DNA of 64,000 nucleotides, from assembly GCA_002733765.1 (NCBI GenBank), contig NVWU01000015.1:48919-112918 (forward strand), written 5' to 3'. The notes beneath the pieces are model-generated. The model did not search any database. It was not told the origin of the DNA and worked only from the letters and a program-made list of their open reading frames with translations. The translations under genes were made by a program, and so were the position numbers. Positions within the stretch are counted from its first letter, which is position 1. Every line of letters begins with the position of its first letter. Shown here one piece after another: positions 44,101 to 55,241 of the stretch. Origin of the DNA: Colwellia sp. GTDB lineage: Bacteria; Pseudomonadota; Gammaproteobacteria; Enterobacterales; Alteromonadaceae.

Positions 44101-44450
44101 CGAGACTCTCCACTTAATAAATTATTTTCAATATTGGCTGTAAAGTTAATAGCGGGGATAATACAGTGCTAGTGCAATGACAGAAAGCGCTATGCGTATT
44201 TTTTGCAGGATAAATAGCTAAAAATAGCTAATTAGAGATGAGTAAGAACGAAAAACTCACTGTTAACGTTTAATTTATAACAAACGAAAATAAGTATTAC
44301 TGCTTTTCTTGAGTCTGTCCAACCATCAGTACAGGAACAGTGATAAGTGGCTTGGATATATAAATAAGAGGATTGGTGAGATTAGCGACAAGTTAGCAGT
44401 AAAAGTGTAAGTGTTATGGTATTTTAAATAATGTGGGTTTTTGGATAAAG

Positions 44451-44482
44451 AAAACCCCGTAAAATAGCTATTTACGGGGCTT
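44451..44482 (-). terminator. Rho-independent terminator for the 63-aa ORF
   Basis: CCCCGTAAA-atagcta-TTTACGGGG, followed on the minus strand by TTTT. Confidence 0.7.
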
Positions 44483-44511
44483 AAAATATTAAACACATTG
44501 AGGCAATTATC

Positions 44512-44703
44512 CTAATAAAAAGTATCTTCTCTGTTATGTGCTTGAGGGTCATCGATGATTTCGTCAAATTCTACTTCAAAATTATTATTGTTACAGGTGT
44601 CTGCTAAATAGATTGTTCGAGTTGATCCATCGATCCACGTTACGGTACCACTACCTTTTTTACTACCACATTTCATACCAATATGAATATCATTAAACTC
44701 CAT
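44512..44703 (-). CDS. Small uncharacterised acidic protein (63 aa)
   Basis: ORF with upstream RBS (aaggagg on minus strand) and downstream terminator. Confidence 0.65.
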   Translation of the reverse strand: MEFNDIHIGMKCGSKKGSGTVTWIDGSTRTIYLADTCNNNNFEVEFDEIIDDPQAHNREDTFY

Positions 44704-44840
44704 AGTTCCTCCTTACATTATCAATACTAGACGCAATAACTTAGAGTGGTGATTGTTAGGATAGTTCATTTTTTGTTCAAAAGTTCATTGATACGGTGGA
44801 AAAACTAAGTTTTGCCGTTATTATATTTTTCGCGTGGTAT

Positions 44841-46085
44841 TTACGGAAAGTATGCAGTGCCAAGCGTACAGCTTTTGCTCGCTCCGGTAACGGCTGGCAT
44901 ACTACTTAATAGCTTGTTGTCATAAGCAAATGCTAGCCAAGAAAAAGCGACGGCTTCTAATTGGTCGCCATCGATACCTTTTTGGTTAGTTAATAAGAGC
45001 TCGTACTTATTACTTGTTGATTCTGACTCTGATTTTAATTGTTGATTTATTTGGTTTTTCAAAGTGTTGTTATGAGCGCCACCACCACAAAGGTAAACCT
45101 TAGTAGTGTTTGTAGTCTTAGCGCTATGCTGTTTAATGGCATTGACTATAGTTATTGCCGTAAATGCTGTGAGTGTTGCTTGCACATCTTGATTTGTGAT
45201 TGGCTTAAGGTGGTTGAGTTGCTTTTTTAACCATGACAAATGAAAGTATTCTCGGCCTGTACTTTTAGGTGGTGCAAGCTGAAAAAAATCATCAGACAAT
45301 AATTGCCTTAATAAATCATCGTTTACTTTCCCTTTTGCAGCCCAATCGCCATTTTTATCAAAATGAGTATTGCTATTGGGGTTGTGTAATTGGAACCAAT
45401 CATCCATTAAGGCATTACCTGTTCCTGTATCATAGCCAATGACAGGTAACTTATTTGTTGCAGGAAGAAAAGTGAGGTTGGCAATACCGCCAATGTTAAT
45501 CACAAAAACATCACTGCCATTTGCTAGTGTGCTTTTATCACTAGTATTTTCATTAATGAAATTTTCACTAAATATAGTTTGATGAAAGGCTGGTACTAAG
45601 GGAGCACCCTGACCACCAAGCGCCATATCTTTACGTCTAAACTGACCAATAACACGAATATTAGTTAATGTGGCTAATGTTTGACAGCAACCAATTTGTA
45701 AAGTGAAAGGGAATTCTGCTCGTGGTCTATGACGAATAGTTTGGCCGTGGCTACCAATGGCAATAATATCATCACTGACTAGTTGCTCTTGGACTAAAAA
45801 AGCATTAATGGCATTAGCAAAGCGTTGTGCTAGTTCTACATCTAATTCAAAAGCACGATCTATTTCATTATTATTAGAGTTGTTATTTTCAGCGCGGTAC
45901 AAGGCGATAATTTTAGCGGTGGTTTGCTTACTATAGGCTTGATAATAACTAGCATGATGGTTAAGTTTATTATCTTTATCAAAAGTAACTAAAGCTAAAT
46001 CTAACCCATCGGCACTAGTGCCAGACATTAAACCAATATAATAGTTTTGTTTCTTTGACGAATGTATCTGCATATTACTCATCAC
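44841..46085 (-). CDS. anmK: Anhydro-N-acetylmuramic acid kinase
   Basis: YYIGLMSGTSADGLDLALV, IGSHGQTIRHRP, NIGGIANLT, GYDTGTGNALMDDW. Confidence 0.95.
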   Translation of the reverse strand: MMSNMQIHSSKKQNYYIGLMSGTSADGLDLALVTFDKDNKLNHHASYYQAYSKQTTAKIIALYRAENNNSNNNEIDRAFELDVELAQRFANAINAFLVQEQLVSDDIIAIGSHGQTIRHRPRAEFPFTLQIGCCQTLATLTNIRVIGQFRRKDMALGGQGAPLVPAFHQTIFSENFINENTSDKSTLANGSDVFVINIGGIANLTFLPATNKLPVIGYDTGTGNALMDDWFQLHNPNSNTHFDKNGDWAAKGKVNDDLLRQLLSDDFFQLAPPKSTGREYFHLSWLKKQLNHLKPITNQDVQATLTAFTAITIVNAIKQHSAKTTNTTKVYLCGGGAHNNTLKNQINQQLKSESESTSNKYELLLTNQKGIDGDQLEAVAFSWLAFAYDNKLLSSMPAVTGASKSCTLGTAYFP

Positions 46086-46098
46086 TTTGTTGTGTGTT

Positions 46099-47568
46099 TT
46101 ATTCTTTCGTTATGATAGAAAACAGGGTGTTTTTAGCGGCTGACAATGCTTGTATACGTTTTTTAGCAAGTGCAGTAAACTTCGTTTTATATTTTTTTGC
46201 TATCGGTTTAGCATCAGGAAGTTTTACTGTTCTGGGGTTACGGTGTACGCCATTTAGTAGAAATTCATAATGTAAGTGGGGACCTGCGGCTAAGCCTGTT
46301 GCGCCTACTTTACCAATGAGTTGCCCTTGTTTTACTCGTTGACCTTTTTTAACTGCACGTTTTGAAAAATGTAAATATTTAGTCACTATGCCATTGCCAT
46401 GTTGAATAAAAACATAATGACCATTGTATTTATTATAGGCTGAGTGGGTGACTTTACCATTACCAGCAGCAACTACAGGAGTCCCTGTTTTAGCGGCGTA
46501 ATCAACACCTCTATGGGCCTTCCAGCGCTTTTGTACCGGATGAAAACGTTTACGTTTAAAGTTTGAGCTAATGTATTTAAAACTAACGGGCGCACGTAAA
46601 AACGTTTTGCGCATGCTTTTGCCATCGGGAGTATAATATTCATCATCAGTAAAGCGTACCGCTTGAAAAAGCTCGTTTTGATTAACAAACTCCGCGGCAA
46701 GAATATTACCTGTGCCTATATATTCTCCTTCAATATATTTTTTCTCATAAATCATATGAAAACTATCTCCGGTGCGAAGATCTAAAGCAAAATCAATGTC
46801 CCAACCAAAAATATTAGCAAAATTGATAATTTGCGCGTCAGTTAAACCAGCAATAGTACCAGCGTTCCAAAAGCTTGAACTGATGGTGCCATGAGCGAAA
46901 GCTTGACGAATTTCAACGGTTTTAGATTCTTTATGTGATTGAAATTTATCGCCAACAAGGTTGATATATAAGGTATCTTTTTTTGATAGTGGATATTCTA
47001 ATGCGATGACTTTATTTTTGTCATTACTCGCTATGCGCAACGTATCACCGACATTAATTTTCATTAGTAATTTACTGTCTTTGCCTTGAGCTGTACTGAC
47101 CGCGTAAGTTTCTTGTGCGCTAAAACCCAAACGTTTAAATATTCTTGCTATTGAATCGCCACTGCGCACTTTTGCCGTTTGCCAAGACATATTATTTTTT
47201 TGCTGTGAATTAACCGTACTCACTATCGTGTTAGTAGGTGACTCATCAGGCTTGACTGTTTCTTTGAGCGATGGAATTTTTATTATGCTATCAGTGATTG
47301 AACCACTGTTTTGTTGAGGCATAGCAACTTGGTAGCGTTTTCCTAATGCAAAACTCTGGCTACTAGCATTTTGTGTTGTTAGCTCTTGCTCGGTTGGTAA
47401 CATTATCAAGAGCAATAAAAATGCACTGATGGATATAATAAACAAGCGATGCTTTTTGGGTAGGCGCAGAAACATGGCGCGCAAACTAAGAAGTATTTCC
47501 TGCAAATTTTTTAATTGACGTTGTATGATTTGTTGTTTATTCACGGAGGTATTTATTCTTGAATTCAA
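46099..47568 (-). CDS. M23-family peptidoglycan DD-metalloendopeptidase with LysM/OapA-like domain
   Basis: RWKAHRGVDYAAKTGTPVVAAGNG, GPHLHYEF; N-term TM; LysM-like segment. Confidence 0.92.
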   Translation of the reverse strand: MNSRINTSVNKQQIIQRQLKNLQEILLSLRAMFLRLPKKHRLFIISISAFLLLLIMLPTEQELTTQNASSQSFALGKRYQVAMPQQNSGSITDSIIKIPSLKETVKPDESPTNTIVSTVNSQQKNNMSWQTAKVRSGDSIARIFKRLGFSAQETYAVSTAQGKDSKLLMKINVGDTLRIASNDKNKVIALEYPLSKKDTLYINLVGDKFQSHKESKTVEIRQAFAHGTISSSFWNAGTIAGLTDAQIINFANIFGWDIDFALDLRTGDSFHMIYEKKYIEGEYIGTGNILAAEFVNQNELFQAVRFTDDEYYTPDGKSMRKTFLRAPVSFKYISSNFKRKRFHPVQKRWKAHRGVDYAAKTGTPVVAAGNGKVTHSAYNKYNGHYVFIQHGNGIVTKYLHFSKRAVKKGQRVKQGQLIGKVGATGLAAGPHLHYEFLLNGVHRNPRTVKLPDAKPIAKKYKTKFTALAKKRIQALSAAKNTLFSIITKE

Positions 47569-47748
47569 ATATGTAAGTGGTAACTGAAATACGATAACTG
47601 TCGTTAATTGCTCTGCACTATATCAAAGTTTTTATAAAAGTATTTATAAAAATAAGGCCTCGATTGTTTTTATTCTTTTATGTAGCCGATAAAGTGAGTA
47701 GAATTCGCTTATTGAAATGAATATAGACCTAGCCAGTGGAGCTAAAAA

Positions 47749-48948
47749 ATGACCGATGTTAGTCAAGCATTTGCAGAATTAAAACGCGGTGCGGAAGAAA
47801 TCTTAGTAGAAGATGAGCTTTTAGCGAAGTTAAAAACAGGTAAACCATTAAAAATTAAGGCAGGTTTCGACCCAACAGCGCCTGATTTACACCTTGGTCA
47901 TACAGTATTAATTAACAAGTTACGCCAATTTCAATTACAAGGTCATGAAGTTATTTTCTTGATTGGCGACTTTACTGGCATGATTGGCGATCCAACCGGT
48001 AAAAATGTTACTCGCAAGGCACTTACTAAAGAAGATGTTTTAGCCAATGCTGAAACATATAAAGAGCAAGTGTTTAAAATTTTAGATCCGGCAAAAACAA
48101 CTGTGGCGTTTAATTCAACTTGGATGGACAAATTAGGTGCCGCAGGTATGTTGAAATTGGCCTCGCGACAAACTGTTGCTCGTATGATGGAACGTGATGA
48201 CTTTAAAAAACGTTACGCTAACGGTCAGGCTATTGCTATTCATGAATTTATGTATCCGTTAGTACAAGGTTGGGATTCTGTTGCGCTTGAAGCTGATGTG
48301 GAGTTAGGTGGCACCGATCAAAAGTTTAATTTATTAATGGGCCGTGAATTACAAAAAAGTGAAGGTCAACGTCCGCAAACCGTACTAATGATGCCATTAC
48401 TTGAAGGTTTGGATGGTGTACAGAAAATGTCAAAATCCTTAGGTAACTATATTGGTATTACGGATAGCCCTTCAGAGATGTTTGGTAAAATCATGTCGAT
48501 TTCTGATGTATTAATGTGGCGTTATTACGAACTACTTAGTTTTAAACCATTGGCAGAAATTGAAGGCTATAAAACCGCGATCGAAAACGGTAAAAATCCA
48601 CGTGATGTAAAAATTGATTTAGCGAAGGAGCTTATTGCGCGTTTTCATGATGAAAGTGCTGCAGAGGCTGCACATCAAGAATTTATTAATCGCTTTCAAA
48701 AAGGCGCTATGCCGGATGAAATGCCTGAATTTGAGCTTAGCCCTGAAAGGGGGGAAATTGCCATTGCAAATTTACTAAAAGAAGCCGGCTTGGTTAGTAG
48801 CACCTCAGATGCTTATCGTATGATTAAGCAAGGCGCGGCCAAAATTGATGGTAAAAAAATCACCGATAAAGGCTTAACACTCATCAGTGGCAGTAAAGCC
48901 GTATACCAAGTGGGTAAACGTAAATTTGCTCGCGTTAGTGTGAATTAA
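47749..48948 (+). CDS. tyrS: Tyrosyl-tRNA synthetase
   Basis: [43 protein letters not shown]-terminal S4 domain. Confidence 0.97.
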   Translation: MTDVSQAFAELKRGAEEILVEDELLAKLKTGKPLKIKAGFDPTAPDLHLGHTVLINKLRQFQLQGHEVIFLIGDFTGMIGDPTGKNVTRKALTKEDVLANAETYKEQVFKILDPAKTTVAFNSTWMDKLGAAGMLKLASRQTVARMMERDDFKKRYANGQAIAIHEFMYPLVQGWDSVALEADVELGGTDQKFNLLMGRELQKSEGQRPQTVLMMPLLEGLDGVQKMSKSLGNYIGITDSPSEMFGKIMSISDVLMWRYYELLSFKPLAEIEGYKTAIENGKNPRDVKIDLAKELIARFHDESAAEAAHQEFINRFQKGAMPDEMPEFELSPERGEIAIANLLKEAGLVSSTSDAYRMIKQGAAKIDGKKITDKGLTLISGSKAVYQVGKRKFARVSVN

Positions 48949-49386
48949 TAGCTAATGTCCATTGAAATAACTTGAAGAAACTCAGTCCATTAATCAATGC
49001 GACTTTCGTTAAGGTATTGAACACTCTTTAAATAAGGTTACAGCGGTTGTTGTAGCCTATTTTTTTGCCTGTTTGTCTAACAGCACAAAAAAAACTATCA
49101 TCCGTACGAATATCACTATAAATAACAGAGCAAACCCGTTACAACTCTGCATCTTCAGGTGGCACGGGTATATAGGTCTTTTAAGTACGCCCTACAGGGA
49201 ATACCGAGTAAATCATGCTTATTGTGCATTTATTTTTAAGGGAATAATCTTAATAAAAAGATGCGCCTTGAATAATCATTTATCTGTAGTTCTGATACTC
49301 ATTTCTTGGGGTGGTATGGATATATATCCGCATGAAAAATAGGGTTATATCGTTATGTTCCTATTCTCATTTTTCATTATTGTTTT

Positions 49387-49400
49387 TTGATCTATATCAT
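49387..49400. promoter_or_regulatory. FNR/DNR-like binding site upstream of nosR
   Basis: TTGATctatATCAT vs consensus TTGAT-N4-ATCAA (9/10 half-site bases). Confidence 0.6.
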
Positions 49401-49492
49401 GTTGGCTACATATCAACAGCGTACACTGTGACATATTGTCGCAGTGGGTAATTAGTTTTATTCACTATTTTATATTAAGAAGTGGATGCTTG

Positions 49493-51661
49493 ATGTTTAC
49501 CTTTCCCGTTAAAAATGTATTAAAAAAGGTGCTTAGTTTGTTAGGCCCTATTTGCATGTTATTTTTTACCATGACCTTTCCCGCTCAAGCTTTGTTTGTT
49601 AGTCCACCTAAAGATCCTATGCCACTAATAAAGGAGATTTTTCCAAGTCATACGCTTATTTCTGAAAAAGTATCAGCCAAAGAAGGAGAACCTCTACTTT
49701 GGACTATTTATGGTGAACAAGAGAATCAAGATAAAAAAATATTAGGTTATGCTTTTGAAACTAATGATTTAGCTAGAATTCCAGCTTATTCAGGTGAGCC
49801 AGTAAATATGCTAGTGGCTATTGACACCAATGGCGTTTATTTAGGGGCTAAAGTATTAGAGCATCATGAGCCTATTATTTTAGCTGGTATTCCAGAATCA
49901 AAACTGCATGCCTTTACTGCTCAATATGACGGCTTAAATGTTAGAGATCGTTTAAAAGTAGGCGGTAAAGTAACTGATGGTGTAGTGCATATTGATGGTT
50001 TATCAGGTGCGACAGTGACGGTTATGGTAATGAATGTTGGTATTGTCAAAGCGGCTACTATTGCGGCGCGATCATTAGGTATTATTAGCGCTAGTCAAGA
50101 AGTTATTCAACCTATGTCAACTATTTATCCGGATGTTTTTGAAAAATATAATTGGCAAACTTTAGTAGGCGATGGCTCAATTCGCAAATTGTATTTAAAT
50201 AGAGCTACTGTCGATGAAGCCTTTGTTACTACGGATGCTGAACATATTGATGAAGCAAAACCGAGTGAAAAACAAGACATGTTTGCAGAGGTTTATTTTG
50301 CACAAGCTGATATTCCTACCGTGGGTCGAAATTTATTAGGTGATAGTGAATATGAATGGCTAATGAGCAGCTTAAAAGAAAATGAACAGGCCATTATTAT
50401 GCTAGGCAATGGTTATTCTTTTAAAGGTTCTGGTTATGTGCGTGGTGGTATTTTTGACAGAATTCAAATTCTACAAAATGACGAGGCTTTTGCCTTTAGA
50501 GATCTAGATCATACACGTGTAACAGATATCTATATTGACAATGCGCCTAGCTTTAAAGAAATGGCACTGTTTATTGTACGAGAGCACCATGAATTCAACC
50601 CTGGTGTTGATTGGCAAGTAGAGCTATTAGTTCGTCGTCAAACAGGCCCAGTAGATAGTGTTTTTACTAGCTTTAAAGGTGATTACCATACGCTAGATAA
50701 ATATGTAGATCGTCCGGCATTAATTTACCCAGCGCCGGAACTGTCATTAACACAGCAAGTTTGGCAAGAGAAAAATGTTGAAGTTATTGTGCTGATTATT
50801 TTATTAGTTATCGTGGTAATGAGTCTGTTTTTTCAAGATATCTTGGTTCGCCATCCTACTTTTATGCACAATTTTCGTCACCTGTTTTTAATTATCACTG
50901 TGGTATTTATTGGTTGGTCATGGGGGGGGCAACTTTCAGTTGTTAATGTATTTACCTTCTTACAAGCCTTTATGTCTGATTTTTCGTGGGATTTATTCTT
51001 ACTTGACCCGGTAATTTTTATTCTGTGGGGCGCAGCAGCGGTAACCATGATTTTATGGGGACGTGCCGTTTATTGCGGTTGGTTATGTCCGTTTGGCGCG
51101 CTGCAAGAGCTAATGAATATATTTGCTCGTTATATCAAAATTCCACAATTTGAATTGCCTTGGGCTGTACATGAACGTTTATGGGCAATTAAGTATTTAA
51201 TATTATTAGCTTTATTTGCATTGTCGATGGAGTCATTAGCACTTGCTGAGCAGTTTGCTGAAATTGAGCCCTTTAAAACAACGTTCTTACTGAAATTCGA
51301 TCGTGAATGGCCGTTTGTTTTATATGCATCTATATTGCTGATTATTAATATTTTTAATCGCAAGTTCTTCTGTCGTTATTTATGCCCATTAGGCGCGGCA
51401 TTATCTACCAGTAATAGTGTTCGTTTATTTAGCTGGTTACGTCGTCGTCCAGAATGTGGACAGCCTTGTAAAACGTGTGCGAAAGAATGTGAAATTCAAG
51501 CAATAGATCCAGATGGTGTTATTAATATGCGTGAATGTCATTACTGTCTTGATTGCCAAGTAACCTATTTTAATGACGAAAAATGTCCACCATTGAAAAA
51601 ATTAGCACGTAAAAAAGCTAAGTATAAAGAAGCAGCAATTAACGTAAAAGAAGTAGCGTAG
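49493..51661 (+). CDS. nosR: NosR-family regulatory / Fe-S flavoprotein; probable start 49493, track ORF begins 49436
   Basis: FMN-binding domain (DGLSGATVTVMVMN), polyferredoxin TMs (YCGWLCPFGALQELMN, CRYLCPLGAALS), C-term cysteine motifs; precedes nosZ. Confidence 0.93.
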   Translation: MFTFPVKNVLKKVLSLLGPICMLFFTMTFPAQALFVSPPKDPMPLIKEIFPSHTLISEKVSAKEGEPLLWTIYGEQENQDKKILGYAFETNDLARIPAYSGEPVNMLVAIDTNGVYLGAKVLEHHEPIILAGIPESKLHAFTAQYDGLNVRDRLKVGGKVTDGVVHIDGLSGATVTVMVMNVGIVKAATIAARSLGIISASQEVIQPMSTIYPDVFEKYNWQTLVGDGSIRKLYLNRATVDEAFVTTDAEHIDEAKPSEKQDMFAEVYFAQADIPTVGRNLLGDSEYEWLMSSLKENEQAIIMLGNGYSFKGSGYVRGGIFDRIQILQNDEAFAFRDLDHTRVTDIYIDNAPSFKEMALFIVREHHEFNPGVDWQVELLVRRQTGPVDSVFTSFKGDYHTLDKYVDRPALIYPAPELSLTQQVWQEKNVEVIVLIILLVIVVMSLFFQDILVRHPTFMHNFRHLFLIITVVFIGWSWGGQLSVVNVFTFLQAFMSDFSWDLFLLDPVIFILWGAAAVTMILWGRAVYCGWLCPFGALQELMNIFARYIKIPQFELPWAVHERLWAIKYLILLALFALSMESLALAEQFAEIEPFKTTFLLKFDREWPFVLYASILLIINIFNRKFFCRYLCPLGAALSTSNSVRLFSWLRRRPECGQPCKTCAKECEIQAIDPDGVINMRECHYCLDCQVTYFNDEKCPPLKKLARKKAKYKEAAINVKEVA

Positions 51662-51755
51662 TAAGTCGTCATTAATTAATAAAAATGTAGGTCAGCTTAT
51701 CAGCAGTAAAGTTTGACAGTTAAATAAACTAATTTATAAAAAGTGGAGAATACCA

Positions 51756-53648
51756 ATGAGTAATGAAGAACAAAAAAATGATGAGGTCACCATAGAAAAT
51801 GCTGATCGCCGTAAATTTTTCGGTAAAACAGCGCTAATTGGTGCTGGTGTTGTAGCAGCTCCTATGACTGCCGCTATGTTTGCTTCGCAAGCTAGCGCTA
51901 ATGCTAAAAAGGCAGCCATGAGCCCAGTAGTTCATCCGGGTGAATTAGACGAATATTATGGTTTTTGGTCTGGTGGTCAATCAGGTGAAGTACGCGTTAT
52001 GGGTGTTCCATCAATGCGTGAATTGATGCGTATTCCAGTATTTAACATCGATAGCGCCACGGGTTGGGGAATTACTAACGAATCTAAAGCTATCAAAGGC
52101 GATAGTGTTGATATTATGGTTGGTGATACACATCATCCGCACATGAGTATGCAAGATGGTCGTTACGATGGTAAATACGTATTTATCAATGATAAATCAA
52201 ATACTCGTGTTGCCCGTATTCGTTGTGACGTAATGAAAACGGATAAAATGCTAACGGTGCCAAATGCTCATGCTATTCATGGTTTGCGCGTACAAAAAGT
52301 GCCTTATACTAAGTATATTTTTTGTAATGGTGAATTTGAAATTCCATTGAATAATAATGGTAAAGAAACCTTAGAAGATGTTAGTACATACCGTTCGATA
52401 TTTAATGTCATTGATGCAGAAACGATGGAAATGGCATTCCAAGTTATTGTTGATGGTAACTTAGATAATACTGATGCTGATTACGATGGTAAATATTTTG
52501 CGTCAACGAGCTATAACTCAGAAATGGGGATGAACTTAGGTGAAATGATTGCCTCTGAACGTGACCATGTAGTGGTATTTAACTTAGCACGTTGTGAAGC
52601 GGCAGTAAAAGCGGGTAAATTTAAAAACTATAATGGTAACAATGTACCAGTATTAGATGGTCGTAAAGGCTCTGATTTAACGCGTTATATTCCAATTCCT
52701 AAATCACCGCATGGTATTAATACTTCACCAAATGGTAAGTATTTCATGATAAATGGTAAGTTATCACCGACTGTTTCTATTATTCAAATTGATAAATTAG
52801 ATGATTTATTTGCGGATAAAATTAAAGCACGTGATACCATTGTAGGTGAGCCAGAACTTGGTTTAGGTCCACTACATACCGCATTCGATAACAAAGGTAA
52901 TGCTTACACTACCTTATTTCTAGATAGCCAAATAGCTAAATGGAATGTTGAAGATGCTATTAAAGCCTATAATGGTGAGAAAGTTAATTACATACGAGAA
53001 AAATTAGACGTTCATTATCAACCAGGTCATAACCATACCACTATGGGTGAAACTCGTGATGCAGATGGTAAATGGTTAATGGTGTTATGTAAGTTCTCTA
53101 AAGATAGATTCTTACCAGTTGGTCCTTTACGTCCTGAAAATGATCAATTAATTGATATTACCGGCGATAAAATGAAAATAGTTCATGATGGACCAGCATT
53201 TGCTGAACCACATGATTGTATTATGGTGCATCGTAGTAAAATTAAAACCAAAAAACTTTGGAGCCGTGATGATCCTATGTTCGCAGGCACTGTGGCGATG
53301 GCAAAGGCTGATGGCGTTGACTTAATGAGCGCTAACAAAGTGATCCGTAAAGGTAAAAACAAAGTAACGGTTTACATGACTTCGGTAGCTCCTACATACG
53401 GGTTAAATGAATTTAAAGTGAAACTAGGTGATGAAGTTACCGTGGTAGTAACCAACCTTGATATGGTTGAAGATGTAACCCATGGTTTCTGTATGACTAA
53501 CCACGGTGTGCAAATGGAAATTGGTCCACAAGCAACAGCGTCAATCACTTTTAAAGCAGATAAACCAGGCGTTCAATGGTATTACTGTAACTGGTTCTGT
53601 CATGCTTTACATATGGAAATGCGTGGAAGAATGTTGGTAGAAGCTTAG
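51756..53648 (+). CDS. nosZ: Nitrous-oxide reductase (Tat-exported, clade I type)
   Basis: Tat signal [15 protein letters not shown]; CuA motif [29 protein letters not shown]. Confidence 0.97.
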   Translation: MSNEEQKNDEVTIENADRRKFFGKTALIGAGVVAAPMTAAMFASQASANAKKAAMSPVVHPGELDEYYGFWSGGQSGEVRVMGVPSMRELMRIPVFNIDSATGWGITNESKAIKGDSVDIMVGDTHHPHMSMQDGRYDGKYVFINDKSNTRVARIRCDVMKTDKMLTVPNAHAIHGLRVQKVPYTKYIFCNGEFEIPLNNNGKETLEDVSTYRSIFNVIDAETMEMAFQVIVDGNLDNTDADYDGKYFASTSYNSEMGMNLGEMIASERDHVVVFNLARCEAAVKAGKFKNYNGNNVPVLDGRKGSDLTRYIPIPKSPHGINTSPNGKYFMINGKLSPTVSIIQIDKLDDLFADKIKARDTIVGEPELGLGPLHTAFDNKGNAYTTLFLDSQIAKWNVEDAIKAYNGEKVNYIREKLDVHYQPGHNHTTMGETRDADGKWLMVLCKFSKDRFLPVGPLRPENDQLIDITGDKMKIVHDGPAFAEPHDCIMVHRSKIKTKKLWSRDDPMFAGTVAMAKADGVDLMSANKVIRKGKNKVTVYMTSVAPTYGLNEFKVKLGDEVTVVVTNLDMVEDVTHGFCMTNHGVQMEIGPQATASITFKADKPGVQWYYCNWFCHALHMEMRGRMLVEA

Positions 53649-53698
53649 ATTTTATTTATTTAGAGTCGATTTTTAATACCATAAAGCGGTATTAACGT

Positions 53699-53733
53699 TA
53701 AAAACTCAATATCGTAAGATATTGGGTTTTTTT
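53699..53733 (+). terminator. Rho-independent terminator between nosZ and nosD
   Basis: AAAACtCAATATC-gtaa-GATATTGgGTTTTTTT. Confidence 0.8.
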
Positions 53734-53751
53734 ATTATTAGCCGCTTTTAT

Positions 53752-53765
53752 TTATTTGAGATCAA
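53752..53765. promoter_or_regulatory. Possible degenerate FNR/DNR-like site upstream of nosD
   Basis: TTATTtgagATCAA, 8/10 of FNR half-site bases, one half-site perfect. Confidence 0.3.
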
Positions 53766-53825
53766 CAGCGTAATAATTAAAAGTGCTATGCTGTTATCAT
53801 CTTTAATATCAGTGATGAATTTTCT

Positions 53826-55241
53826 TTGTTAGTTCTCAAAAAATTATTTTATTTTCTCTCATTACTTCTGTTGTTATTAGTCAACTGTGCCCAGATAGTG
53901 AGTGCGCAAGAGTTTATTCTTAATGCTAGTGATAACTTACAAAAAACACTTGATAACAGCAGTGATGGTGACATCATTACGTTAACTGAAGGGCAATATT
54001 TTGGCCACTTTGTTATCAATAAACAAATCACCTTACGTGGCGCTGATTCTAATAATAAAGCGATCATTGACGCCCAAGGTAGTGGCCATGCGCTCACCTT
54101 AAAAAACTCTTATATTACTATAGCGAACCTAAATATAATTAATTGGGGTGATGATCTTACCGAGCAAGATTCAGGTATTTATTCTAATGAAAAAGTGGGC
54201 TTAAATTCAGATAAAAAAAGCGCTACTGGTTTAGTTATTGAAAATAATATTTTATCAGGCGATGGTTTTGGTATTTGGTTAAATCATGTCACCAAAGCTA
54301 AAATTTTCAATAATAAGGTTGAAGGAAATCTAACTTTACGCTCTGCTGATAGAGGCAATGGTATTCAAGTAGCGAACGTCACTCATAGCCATGTTTATCA
54401 AAATGAAACTTATAAAACCCGTGATGGAATTTATGTTATTTCTAGTCAAAATAACCTGATAGAAGCAAATACCATGCATAATTTACGCTATGGTATTCAC
54501 TACATGTACTCTTACGATAATACCGTGAAAGACAACATTGCTTATAACACACGGGCGGGTTATGCGTTAATGAGTTCAAGACGTTTAACTATTACCGGTA
54601 ATAAAACTACCAACAGTGAAGATTATGGATTTTTATTAAACTTTATTACCCAGTCAACCTTTACCAATAATCATATTAAACAGGTTTGGACTAAACCGGA
54701 AAATAAGGTGTTAGGTCGCGATGGTAAAGGCCTATTTGTTTATAACTCTGGTTATAATACCTTAGAAAATAATATAATTGATACTGCTGAAATAGGTATT
54801 CACTTAACTGCGGGTTCTGAAAATATTAAAATTTATGGCAATAGCTTTATTAATAATCCCACGCAAGTGAAGTATGTTTCTAATAAAAAGCAAGAATGGA
54901 GTAAAGATGGTCGCGGTAATTATTGGAGTAATTATTTAGGCTGGGATATGAATAATGATGGTATTGGTGATGCTATTTTTGAACCGAATGACGGTATTGA
55001 TAAATTAGTGTGGCAGTACCCTGAAATGAAAATGATCATGGATAGCCCAGCTATATTAATTTTACGTTGGGTACAAAAACAGTTTCCGGTGTTAAAGCCA
55101 CCAGGCGTGAAGGATAGCTACCCATTGATGCAATCTCCTCATATTAATGATTTGTCTACGGTAATCAAAACCCTAGAGGATAAAAATCATTCAAAAAATA
55201 TACTCGTCAATAATGTTAGTGCAAAGGAAATAACACGATGA
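53826..55241 (+). CDS. nosD: Nitrous oxide reductase maturation periplasmic protein NosD (TTG start)
   Basis: Signal peptide, parallel beta-helix repeats (NNTVKDNIAYNTRAGYALMSSRRLTITGNKT), gene order. Confidence 0.93.
   Translation: MLVLKKLFYFLSLLLLLLVNCAQIVSAQEFILNASDNLQKTLDNSSDGDIITLTEGQYFGHFVINKQITLRGADSNNKAIIDAQGSGHALTLKNSYITIANLNIINWGDDLTEQDSGIYSNEKVGLNSDKKSATGLVIENNILSGDGFGIWLNHVTKAKIFNNKVEGNLTLRSADRGNGIQVANVTHSHVYQNETYKTRDGIYVISSQNNLIEANTMHNLRYGIHYMYSYDNTVKDNIAYNTRAGYALMSSRRLTITGNKTTNSEDYGFLLNFITQSTFTNNHIKQVWTKPENKVLGRDGKGLFVYNSGYNTLENNIIDTAEIGIHLTAGSENIKIYGNSFINNPTQVKYVSNKKQEWSKDGRGNYWSNYLGWDMNNDGIGDAIFEPNDGIDKLVWQYPEMKMIMDSPAILILRWVQKQFPVLKPPGVKDSYPLMQSPHINDLSTVIKTLEDKNHSKNILVNNVSAKEITR

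Noticed and set aside
49073-49342. 89-aa plus-strand ORF between tyrS and nosR
   Set aside because: No domain or RBS support; treated as intergenic sequence.
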